This document shows positions 30,675 to 37,856 of a stretch of 64,000 nucleotides of DNA, one piece after another. The stretch covers positions 1,928,171 through 1,992,170 of the forward strand of contig JAWPMW010000001.1 in assembly GCA_033344735.1 (NCBI GenBank), given 5' to 3'. A program made the position numbers and the translations under genes. Origin of the DNA: Gammaproteobacteria bacterium. Lineage in GTDB: Bacteria > Pseudomonadota > Gammaproteobacteria > UBA4575. How positions within the stretch are numbered: the stretch's first letter is position 1; each line of letters begins with the position of its first letter. The notes under the pieces were generated by a model. That model saw only the letters and a list, made by a program, of their open reading frames with translations, was not told the origin of the DNA and searched no databases.

Positions 30675-31475
30675 TTAGTCAAACGGGTTCCACCATTTCT
30701 TCTTCTTCTTCTTCTCTTCTTGTACTTCTTTATATGTGGGTTGAGAAGCTAGGTATTCTTCTTCAGTGGGTGGGACATAGTTATCATCTAAAACACGTGC
30801 AACTTCACTAGATGATTCTCCGCTACTCTGAGCTTTTGTTACATCAGCTAATGTTCTAATCGCGTTTACCATTTGACTTGGATCGGCAGTATTTCGTAAC
30901 GGAATGATAGTAGTGTTTCCAACCTCAAAGGTTTCAAATTTTCTTTCCAACAATATTCTTTTATCAACATCTACGTCTGCCCAGGGGTCAGCGGTGACAA
31001 ACTTGCGCTTTATGGAATTACTGGAAACCTCGAGTTGTTGTTGCCCTAGCATCAGCAGCTTTGCTCTGGATGCATTCACTTTCAAATCATCGCGAGATAC
31101 AGAAAAAGCCACATCAATACATTTATCAAGCCAATTCTCCACAGTTGGTTCTAGTTTCCATTTGATGCAGACTTTTCTTATATAGTTGATTCCATTGGTC
31201 GTGATATCGACAGATCGTCCATCAATTCCACCGCGTAAAGCACTAATCGCTTTTCTTTCTTCCGCATTGACTCCAGTAGCGTAGCCTTCTTGAACAATAA
31301 CAACAGGCTTTTGGTAGGGTTGGTAGCTAGGTGTGCTGTCGCCGGAAGATGAGCATAGCTTTGTTATCTGCTCTTGGTTAAAGCCTTTATCCAAGTAAAA
31401 CTGGATCGCTTCTTGGGTGCATGCCGCGAAACTTGTTGCAGGGAGGATAAGGAAAATGAATGTTAAACGAAACAT
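30675..31475 (-). CDS. Secreted protein of unknown function with Cys-flanked helix and Lys-rich tail
   Basis: 266 residues; I do not recognise the family. A signal peptide (MFRLTFIFLILPATSFA) is followed by CTQEAIQFYLDKGFNQEQIT and then KLC, a short predicted helix with a Cys at each end that could be closed by a disulfide. The centre is a predicted mixed fold, with WKLEPTVENWLDKCIDVAFS and KRILLERKFETFEVGNTTII. The C-terminus is charged and ends in six Lys followed by WWNPFD. It is probably periplasmic or surface-attached. A promoter with tandem repeats lies upstream (see 31504-31549), separated from the porin gene by a strong terminator. Confidence 0.72.
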   Translation of the reverse strand: MFRLTFIFLILPATSFAACTQEAIQFYLDKGFNQEQITKLCSSSGDSTPSYQPYQKPVVIVQEGYATGVNAEERKAISALRGGIDGRSVDITTNGINYIRKVCIKWKLEPTVENWLDKCIDVAFSVSRDDLKVNASRAKLLMLGQQQLEVSSNSIKRKFVTADPWADVDVDKRILLERKFETFEVGNTTIIPLRNTADPSQMVNAIRTLADVTKAQSSGESSSEVARVLDDNYVPPTEEEYLASQPTYKEVQEEKKKKKKWWNPFD

Positions 31476-31503
31476 ATTTGAGCCTGTAATTATAATTATT
31501 TGA

Positions 31504-31549
31504 TATGAAGATATAAGATTATAGTATGAAGATATAGTTCCTTTATCAA
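31504..31549 (-). promoter_or_regulatory. Promoter of the 30675-31475 gene with a tandem 12-bp repeat
   Basis: On the minus strand TTGATA (31549-31544), 17-nt spacer and TACTAT (31526-31521) form a good sigma-70 promoter (5/6 and 4/6). A 12-bp sequence, TATGAAGATATA as read on the plus strand, occurs twice at 31504-31515 and 31525-31536, exactly 21 bp apart (two helical turns). The two copies flank and overlap the -10 region, as expected for a repressor operator. Confidence 0.5.
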
Positions 31550-31580
31550 CTTTAAAAGAAAAATTATTGTTTTCAGAATA

Positions 31581-31610
31581 AAAAAAGCCCCCAATATAGG
31601 GGGCTTTTTA
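31581..31610 (-). terminator. Rho-independent terminator, porin gene (usable on both strands)
   Basis: Perfect stem GCCCCC (31587-31592) and GGGGGC (31599-31604) with a 6-nt loop, flanked by a run of A on the left and T on the right. On the minus strand it is followed by a U-run, so it ends the porin transcript. Confidence 0.9.
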
Positions 31611-31668
31611 TAATGGTACCTAGTATTTGTAGCTAGACTAGGCTTTGTATGTATAGCAAGAGGTTTTA

Positions 31669-32961
31669 TTAAAATCCTGCAGTTATACCAATACCCCATA
31701 CAGTTGAATCTGCACCATTTGGGATACCGCCATCATCAGCAGACCAAAAACCTGTGTCGTAACGAGAATTATCTTCGTTATCAACATGGGCATACTTAAG
31801 TGTAAACATAGTACCGCCAGGAGTAGTGTAACCAATACCACCAGTGATAGCAGTTGCGTCAGTATCGTCTTCAGTAGAGCAACCATCAGTTACATCACAG
31901 TCAAACTCACCTGCATCCATGTAAGTACCGCGGATGTCGAAGCCGTTACCAAATGCATGGGTGAATGAAACTAACCATGTATCTTTCTCTAACTTAAGAT
32001 TAGAAGATCCATTGTCTACAGAAACCATAGACGCTAAAGAAACAGCACAATCTTCCCAATCATACTCAAGGTTTTCCCACATAGCGGCTATTCTAGTAGA
32101 TGCACCGCCACCCCACTGTTTAGTGAAGTTACCAGCGAGTCTGTAACCTGTGTCATCAGAATCAGAACAGTTGAAATCAACAGCTGCCCATTCATCATGC
32201 TTTGAGTAAGTTGCTGCTAGCCAAAATGCGTCGCCACTTGATAGGGTAGAAGTGTAAGAAACACCAGCTTCCCATAAGCGAGGATCAAGTTTTTCAGGGC
32301 CTGTAGCAGAAGTCACTTCAGTGTCACCTTGGTCACCATTTGATGTTGCAACTCGGAAGTGTAAACCACCCATGCTTGGAGACCAGTATTGAACTAAAGT
32401 ACTTTGACGCTTGTTGAAGCCATTATTAAATCCAGCACCACTACCAGCAGATGGATTTGTTCCTGGACCTGTATAGTCAAAGCTGTTGATAGTTCCCATC
32501 AAAGCAGTGTGAGATGTGAAGTCAGCGTCCCAGTATGGATCGATATGGCCAGCGACAACTTCATTGTATGGCGTTAACCAGTTACCCCACATGATTTCAC
32601 CGAAGGCACCGCTAACACTGATTTTAGAGTTACGATTACACCAGTCACCACCGTCACCGTTTCCAAAGAACATAAACTGTTCACACTGGAAGTTTGTTTT
32701 GACAGCTTGGCCGCCCATAGAAAGGCCAGTCTCAACGCTTCCTCTCATACCAATGTGTGCAGCGTTATTTCTGAGTCTTTGTTGCTTTTGATCGTCGCCT
32801 GTAACTGCAGTAGTGTCATCCACATCTGTGAATTCATACGTCCAGTTCTGCCAACTATAGATTTGCCAGTCAGCCGCTGAGCTACCTATTGTTCCTGCAG
32901 CTGTAGCAGCTGTAGAAGCAAGGCCTAACGCAAGCGCTGTTCCTAATAGTTTAATTTTCAT
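31669..32961 (-). CDS. Gram-negative porin with six cysteines
   Basis: 430 residues. Cleavable signal peptide MKIKLLGTALALGLASTAATA, then alternating amphipathic strands with aromatic girdles, and a C-terminal Phe (ITAGF) typical of BamA-folded outer-membrane proteins. The SWQNWTYEFT and GSVETGLSMGG regions resemble the Neisseria/OmpC-like porin family. It has an acidic, Asp/Asn-rich loop content and six cysteines (NFQC, DWC, FNC, EDC, EFDC, DGC), which is unusual for porins. Good Shine-Dalgarno GGAG 10 nt before ATG 32961. A weak promoter (TTCTTA, 16 nt, TACAAT at 33049-33022) can be read upstream. Confidence 0.9.
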   Translation of the reverse strand: MKIKLLGTALALGLASTAATAAGTIGSSAADWQIYSWQNWTYEFTDVDDTTAVTGDDQKQQRLRNNAAHIGMRGSVETGLSMGGQAVKTNFQCEQFMFFGNGDGGDWCNRNSKISVSGAFGEIMWGNWLTPYNEVVAGHIDPYWDADFTSHTALMGTINSFDYTGPGTNPSAGSGAGFNNGFNKRQSTLVQYWSPSMGGLHFRVATSNGDQGDTEVTSATGPEKLDPRLWEAGVSYTSTLSSGDAFWLAATYSKHDEWAAVDFNCSDSDDTGYRLAGNFTKQWGGGASTRIAAMWENLEYDWEDCAVSLASMVSVDNGSSNLKLEKDTWLVSFTHAFGNGFDIRGTYMDAGEFDCDVTDGCSTEDDTDATAITGGIGYTTPGGTMFTLKYAHVDNEDNSRYDTGFWSADDGGIPNGADSTVWGIGITAGF

Positions 32962-33513
32962 TTAGATGTACTCCATCTTTAATATTTAAGTTAAATGTAC
33001 TCGAGTAATTGCTTGCCGTGGATTGTAGCGGTAGTGATTTTGTTAAGAACCAACTCCCTCCCTTCCTTATTAAGTCCACTCAGTATTTAAATTACACTCC
33101 GTAATCCTTAGGAAGTGATTTATATGATGTAAGAACAACATAAACTTAACCAAATACCTATCAAGCGTTGCGATCTTACCACAGTGATTTTGTAGATTTC
33201 CAACAAATATGGGAAAGTTGTTGTTTTGATGCAACATTTAAAAAAATCACCTAACATTAGGATAATAATAGGGATTTTAGTTTTAAATTAGAGCATTAGT
33301 ATCTCTTAATACTTTAATTTCATAGATCGAAGGTAGCAAAAGAAGGTCAAGAGACTAGAGCGCATGTGGTAAATGTGCAACGGTTAAATGTGACTGGGTT
33401 ATCAATGTCCCCACATTATCAGGGAATAAAACAATTTCATCGCCATTGTAAGTAAAAATAGCGATTTTAATCATATAGTTAGCCAATAATTATAATTATC
33501 ATGACAAATAATA
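32962..33513. other. Gene-free stretch upstream of the porin, with repeated AGTGATTT
   Basis: No convincing gene is seen here. The octamer AGTGATTT occurs three times (33033-33040, 33114-33121, 33183-33190), reading AAATCACT in the porin direction; the first and third copies extend to AGTGATTTTGT. A weaker CRP-like site TGTGA-N6-TATCA lies at 33389-33404, and a short palindrome AATGT-CCCC-ACATT at 33404-33417. These may be regulator sites for the porin, but none is tested. Confidence 0.35.
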
Positions 33514-33594
33514 ATGACAGTAAATTTGACGATAGCCTTAATAATCTTAATTTTGAGTATAGGCTGGGCAATGTGGGGTTGGGTTAATCGCTAA
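33514..33594 (+). CDS. Possible 26-residue membrane microprotein
   Basis: The reading frame encodes MTVNLTIALIILILSIGWAM followed by WGWVNR. A single hydrophobic segment of about 18 residues is followed by Trp residues and a terminal Asn-Arg, the layout of bacterial one-pass membrane microproteins. It is preceded by no clear Shine-Dalgarno sequence, and a second frame (33501-33587) also starts with ATG. It ends 5 bp before the converging gene at 33599. A chance ORF is possible. Confidence 0.25.
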   Translation: MTVNLTIALIILILSIGWAMWGWVNR

Positions 33595-33598
33595 GCAA

Positions 33599-34000
33599 TT
33601 ATAGAAGATCCTTTTTAGGGATAAATTTGATTGGAATAGGGTCAGCGTATAGTTGATCGTTTATTAGTTCAATTGATACGCGGTCTTCGTAGTTCGATAT
33701 CTTAAGTTGTTTCAAGTGTACATATCTTGAGGCGAGATAAGCGCACGCTAAAGCAATAGTGGCGTCATCATCATTATTTAATGCATTGACGATTAAGTTG
33801 GCCATGAATATAGCTTTATCCTGATCAGTGGGATGCTGTATGAACTCACCAGCAAGATGAATTCCCTGTTTTAGTTTTTCATCTGCAGCGAGTAAATCAT
33901 GTTGCTGTTTATCAGTTAATTCTCGGTTACGAAAATATTCCAAGGTTTTAACAGAATTAAGTGTCACTACAAATGGGTTAGATTGTAATTTCTCGCTCAT
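33599..34000 (-). CDS. Protein of unknown function (second gene of a coupled pair)
   Basis: 133 residues, not recognised. Mostly alpha-helical and soluble, without a signal or membrane segment. Visible stretches are SVKTLEYFRNRELTDKQQHD, LAADEKLKQGIHLAGEFIQH and NNDDDATIALACAYLASRYV. The C-terminus (EDRVSIELINDQLYADPIPI) looks like beta strands. Its ATG overlaps the stop of the gene upstream in a TAATG, so the two are translated as a pair. Confidence 0.6.
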   Translation of the reverse strand: MSEKLQSNPFVVTLNSVKTLEYFRNRELTDKQQHDLLAADEKLKQGIHLAGEFIQHPTDQDKAIFMANLIVNALNNDDDATIALACAYLASRYVHLKQLKISNYEDRVSIELINDQLYADPIPIKFIPKKDLL

Positions 34001-34464
34001 TAACTTTTTAATGTCCCTTCATATGTGTAGATCAAGTTGCTACGCATTTTTATAAGTGTGTTCACTAATAAGTCAGCGATATCAAGTGTATCGTGTAGCT
34101 CCCATATCTCAGAAAGAAATAATAACTGTTCTGTCATTCCTGACTGATTATTTCTAGCGTCTAATGTGTGAATATTAATTTCAAATAAATGATGCATGCT
34201 AGTTATAAACTTATCAGATAAGGGGATTCTATAAGGTCTTTCAGCATCCAAGTAAAATAATTTAATACATTGTAGAGTAGCAAAATAATAAGAGCCGGTT
34301 TCTGAGTGTTCAATGTCAAAATAAGGCGAATAAAATTGTTTTAGTCGCTTTATGTAGCGCTTCTCAATAGAATTATAAAATACATTATGCTGTAAGCTTT
34401 CTTCTAAGATTAACAGCGTTTCTTCTAGCTGCAATACAGCACTATTATTATTTAGTATTTCCAT
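34000..34464 (-). CDS. Protein of unknown function (first gene of a coupled pair)
   Basis: 154 residues, not recognised. Predicted helical and cytoplasmic (LQLEETLLILEESLQHNVFY, SIEKRYIKRLKQFYSPYFDI, SGMTEQLLFLSEIWELHDTL). No Cys motif or P-loop is present. It overlaps the next gene (33599) by one base. It diverges from the PqiA-like gene across only about 18-50 bp; a palindromic ATTATAAT at 34477-34484 could serve as -10 for both directions. Confidence 0.6.
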   Translation of the reverse strand: MEILNNNSAVLQLEETLLILEESLQHNVFYNSIEKRYIKRLKQFYSPYFDIEHSETGSYYFATLQCIKLFYLDAERPYRIPLSDKFITSMHHLFEINIHTLDARNNQSGMTEQLLFLSEIWELHDTLDIADLLVNTLIKMRSNLIYTYEGTLKS

Positions 34465-34515
34465 GTAATTGAGGAAATTATAATTTTAAACTTCAGATTA
34501 ATATATTTTTTACTA

Positions 34516-34944
34516 GTGATTTCTGGCGCTGTAATTTTTATTGCATCAATCTTTAGTCCGTTGCTTTCAGTAAGTGAATTATATATTTTTACTAGCACGA
34601 TAACGATATTTTCTGCGTTAGCAACTTTACTAATAGACGAGGAATGGTTGTTATTTTGGGTAATCCTCATATTCGCGATAGTGCTCCCAGCCGTCAAATA
34701 TATGCTATTAATTACTAATGTTATAAAATCAAATCCACCATCAAATAATACTTATAAGTTGTTAGAGGGTATTAGTAAATGGGCAATGCTAGATGTTTTT
34801 GTTGTAGCAGTGATAGTTGCTAGTGTAAAACTAAAGTTGTTCGCTCAGGCTCAAACACATTTTGGTTTATATTTATTTGTAATAGCAGTGATACTGTCTA
34901 TTGTATGTGCGAATTTACAGAAGAAATTTTTGGCCAAAAAATAA
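34516..34944 (+). CDS. Single-domain PqiA-like inner-membrane protein
   Basis: 142 residues from GTG 34516; four membrane segments. The signature KWAMLDVFVVAVIVASVKLK is close to the GxWSMLDVFVVAL motif of PqiA, and the FWVILIFAIVLPAVKYMLLI stretch also fits. PqiA/YebS proteins are the membrane partners of MCE-type intermembrane lipid carriers. Here there is only one PqiA domain and no PqiB/MCE gene. The start may be further upstream: the frame stays open with LNFRLIYFLLVISG, and an ATT codon at 34483 has a GAGGA Shine-Dalgarno 7 nt before it. The next gene starts 3 bp after its stop. Confidence 0.78.
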   Translation: MISGAVIFIASIFSPLLSVSELYIFTSTITIFSALATLLIDEEWLLFWVILIFAIVLPAVKYMLLITNVIKSNPPSNNTYKLLEGISKWAMLDVFVVAVIVASVKLKLFAQAQTHFGLYLFVIAVILSIVCANLQKKFLAKK

Positions 34945-34947
34945 TTC

Positions 34948-35775
34948 ATGAAACAATTTCTTGGAGCTGTTATGTCTTGCCTGATAGTTACTTCTGTGGG
35001 CTATGGGCAGGAATTCGGGAGTAAAAATTGCCAGCATTATAGAGATTATATTCAAGAATATAAAAGTGCAGTTTTATCTGGGCGGTACCTTCCTCAATCA
35101 TTAGTAAAATCTGAAGAAGAAGCATATTTAATGCAAGCATGTCTTATCAGGAGTGACTCTAAAAAGATTATCGGATTCAAGGCAGGTTTAACAAGCAATG
35201 CGTCGCAGAAAAGATTTAATGTGGGTGAGCCTGTATTTGGTGTTATTACTGAAGAAAGTCAACATACTTCAAATGAATTGTTAGTAGAAGATAATAAGAC
35301 AATGTTAATTGAGGCTGAGTTAGCATTTAGATTGGGTAGGGATATTTATACGCTAAAAGATATTGATAAGGTTGCTAGCGAACTAGTAGATGCTGTTGCA
35401 CCAGTAATAGAGATGCCTTTATTTCATTTTAAGGATTTGGGTACGTTAACTGGCAATGATATAATTGCTACTAATGTAGGGGTAAATAAATTTTTATTAG
35501 GGGAATTTGTTTCAATTGATAAAGTGTATGTGAATTCTGTACACGTTTCCTTGAATGAAGGTGGTCAGGAAATTGATAGTAGTGTGGATAAAGTTAAAAT
35601 CAATCAATGGCAATTATTAAAATGGCTAATAATGAAAAGCTATCTTGAAGGTTATAGGTTAAGAAAAGGAATGATTTACCTAACAGGGTCTCTAGTAAAT
35701 CCCGCGAGAATGAAAAAAGCAAGGTACATCGCTGATTATTCTCAATTCGATAGCATTGAACTGATAGCTAAATAA
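34948..35775 (+). CDS. Exported protein of the 2-keto-4-pentenoate hydratase / FAH-like fold
   Basis: 275 residues. A signal peptide (MKQFLGAVMSCLIVTSVGYG, cleavage about QE-F) precedes a hydratase-like domain. Active-site features seen in MhpD/XylJ-type hydratases are kept: KIIGFKAGLTS (GxKxG), EAELAFRLGRD (two Glu for metal) and GMIYLTGSLVNPARM near the C-terminus. Family members are normally cytoplasmic enzymes of aromatic catabolism, and no catabolic gene is near. It is 3 bp after the PqiA-like gene, so they are probably one operon. The substrate is not known. Confidence 0.8.
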   Translation: MKQFLGAVMSCLIVTSVGYGQEFGSKNCQHYRDYIQEYKSAVLSGRYLPQSLVKSEEEAYLMQACLIRSDSKKIIGFKAGLTSNASQKRFNVGEPVFGVITEESQHTSNELLVEDNKTMLIEAELAFRLGRDIYTLKDIDKVASELVDAVAPVIEMPLFHFKDLGTLTGNDIIATNVGVNKFLLGEFVSIDKVYVNSVHVSLNEGGQEIDSSVDKVKINQWQLLKWLIMKSYLEGYRLRKGMIYLTGSLVNPARMKKARYIADYSQFDSIELIAK

Positions 35776-35784
35776 ATATCAAAA

Positions 35785-37542
35785 CTATTGCAAATCAGCA
35801 AGTAGATTAATTGCCTCTTGGTCGGGGGAGATCTCGATCGCGCGTTGCAGAAAATATTTTGCACGTCTGGAATTTCCATCCTTAATATCTAGCTTAGCCC
35901 ATGTTTGGTAGCGTTTCTTTATCAGCTGAATGCCTTTTAATGCTTGATTGTTATTTGGGCTAATCTCAAGGATTAATTTATATGTTTCTAGTGCATTATC
36001 AGATGGTGGTGTACTTAGTTTCTTTTGACTGATTTGTGATTCTGCAATCTGTAGAAGTTCAAAGACTCTATTCTGGTTGATGTAATTACTGTCGATAGAG
36101 GCGGAAACCCCTTCAATAGGGATATTAGTTTTTTCGTGCGGAGTGGTTTGTGCGTCATTACTTGAATCATTAGGGTAAATTATGTTTTCAATGTGAGCGC
36201 GTATCTCATCGTAAGTGATTACTTTGGATGAGAATAAATAATATGTACCTAAGAGAATAGCTAGGATAAGGAATGTCCACAAGAAGGCTGAATTGCTGGC
36301 ATTGCTAGTTGCTGTAGTCAATTGAACAGGCTCAATATTGGAAGATTCGTATTGGCTATATGGGTCAGCGTCATCATAACTTGGACTTAAAGGAGTGTTG
36401 ATATTCTTTATCGCTTCAAGATGATAGTTATCCTTGTAGCTGGATTCGTCTTCAGTCACGGAATCCTTGTTAATTTCATTTAACTCAGAATCGGCAGAGG
36501 ATATTTCTATAACTATATTGTCATCTTCGGCGTCTACTTCTGAGTTTGTAGAGGCCATAACCTTTTCATAGACGTTTTTTTGTTTTGGCTCTACATTGGT
36601 TTCAACGGGACTAGATTCATCGATATATACTGTTTTCGCTGTCTTGTTCTTAGCTACAGATTTCTGTTGTTGAGGCTGTTCTGAGAATTCAATATTTTCA
36701 CTTCTATCGTTTATAATTTCATTGATTGTTTCAGAAGCGCCAAATTCAAAGTTAGCAGAAGGGTAACTAGTCAGAAGTTGGTTACACTTGTCATCTTTGA
36801 GTATTTCATCTATGGACCCAACAGTAACTTTAAAGTTACCAGTATGTATTGCATATTCTCGACACCATTCCAATAAAATACTAGCTTTATATAGGCTACC
36901 ATTTGCATAGGTGGTAATTTTCTTTAATGCATATTTATTGAACTTAAGCTTTTTAGATTCTACGCTCTCAGCTTGTTTTTCATCTATATATGCTTGAATA
37001 TCATCTTCAGTAATTTCGTCGAGAGAGCAGTGCACTAAACCTAATCTAGTAATATCTGAGATTTTCTGTATAAGGCCTAGTAAATCCGGACCGCCTGAAA
37101 AAATAAAATTAACGTTGTTTTTACTACTGTTAATTCCAATCGCGAACTTGATGAGCTCATTCAATATTTCTAGCGGCAGTTGGTCGGCGTCACTAACTAC
37201 AATTGCAAAGTGTGTATCAAGGTGGATAGACTCATAGACAACCGCTGAAATCATAGATAACTCATGCGTGGCATTGCTTTGACCAGATGCGTCCTGTGGG
37301 AATGAGTCACTATTTAAAAGGATAGTACGAATTTGATCGCTATTGTCGCTGAAGCACTGCTGTATAAATAAAGATTCTTTATCACGTTGCGAGCTAGTAA
37401 CGAGTATGACATCTACACCGCTGTAAATATGTTCTAACAGTAGTTGTTTACTGCGCGGGCTGATGCTACCAGTACTGGTACCATCATTATCATTTAAGAC
37501 AAATGTAATGTTATTACTGATATTTGTTTCTGGTAGGTTCAC
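35785..37542 (-). CDS. Degenerate ExeA/DamX-like membrane protein with TPR-like C-terminus
   Basis: 585 residues. The N-terminal 210 residues resemble the AAA domain of ExeA/MshM/DamX-type proteins, but Walker A is degenerate (VTSSQRDKESL in place of GxxGxGKT) and the Walker B region reads AIVVSDADQLP. A long acidic, low-complexity stretch (about 255-410) is followed by one membrane segment (SAFLWTFLILAILLGTYYLF) and a C-terminal region with TPR-like repeats (YKLILEISPNNNQALKGI and AKYFLQRAIEISPDQEAINL). The layout parallels DamX at 44.7 kb, which has an intact P-loop and a SPOR domain. It is likely a nucleotide-independent scaffold in the inner membrane. Confidence 0.72.
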   Translation of the reverse strand: MNLPETNISNNITFVLNDNDGTSTGSISPRSKQLLLEHIYSGVDVILVTSSQRDKESLFIQQCFSDNSDQIRTILLNSDSFPQDASGQSNATHELSMISAVVYESIHLDTHFAIVVSDADQLPLEILNELIKFAIGINSSKNNVNFIFSGGPDLLGLIQKISDITRLGLVHCSLDEITEDDIQAYIDEKQAESVESKKLKFNKYALKKITTYANGSLYKASILLEWCREYAIHTGNFKVTVGSIDEILKDDKCNQLLTSYPSANFEFGASETINEIINDRSENIEFSEQPQQQKSVAKNKTAKTVYIDESSPVETNVEPKQKNVYEKVMASTNSEVDAEDDNIVIEISSADSELNEINKDSVTEDESSYKDNYHLEAIKNINTPLSPSYDDADPYSQYESSNIEPVQLTTATSNASNSAFLWTFLILAILLGTYYLFSSKVITYDEIRAHIENIIYPNDSSNDAQTTPHEKTNIPIEGVSASIDSNYINQNRVFELLQIAESQISQKKLSTPPSDNALETYKLILEISPNNNQALKGIQLIKKRYQTWAKLDIKDGNSRRAKYFLQRAIEISPDQEAINLLADLQ

Positions 37543-37856
37543 GAATTTTTACTGAGTTATAACGGTCGACAGTAGGAATATAGATAAAGATGGGGCTGAA
37601 TACGTTGTTCTATTTCACGCATTTGCATGCCTAATCAACTGTAATTTATATAATTTAAAAACACATAATAAATGCAAGTGTGATTTGTCTCACATAGCTT
37701 TTATTACCATGTATAGATGTGTCGAGGTTGAGTTGATTGGATATAACTAAATCAAACTTTAATGACTCAGCCAATATTATGAATTACCCAGTCATCAAAA
37801 ATGAGATATCATTAACATTTTAGATAACATTAACTTACATAAAGTAGAGGACCAAA
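37543..37856. other. Intergenic control region between the ExeA-like gene and metY
   Basis: This 314-bp divergent spacer holds no gene. It contains a CRP-type site (separate entry), and a spaced inverted repeat ATGACT (37762-37767) and AGTCAT (37790-37795). No SAM riboswitch (S-box) or MetJ box could be recognised. Confidence 0.5.
37679..37718 (+). promoter_or_regulatory. CRP/Vfr-type site with a class II promoter layout, upstream of metY
   Basis: TGTGA (37679-37683), 6 bp (TTTGTC), TCACA (37690-37694): both half-sites match the CRP consensus fully. A -10-like TATAGAT lies at 37712-37718, so transcription would start near 37725 and the site centre would fall near -38 to -41, close to the class II position. 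The predicted leader to the metY GTG is about 130 nt. The AAA-like gene on the other strand could also be the target. Confidence 0.6.

Noticed and set aside
34452-34697. Minus-strand reading frame overlapping the PqiA-like gene
   Set aside because: Low-complexity Ile/Asn/Lys composition, antisense to a gene with a clear family motif.
37543-37856. SAM riboswitch or MetJ operator upstream of metY
   Set aside because: No S-box-like stem structure or AGACGTCT-type repeats could be seen; only the CRP-type site and a loose inverted repeat.
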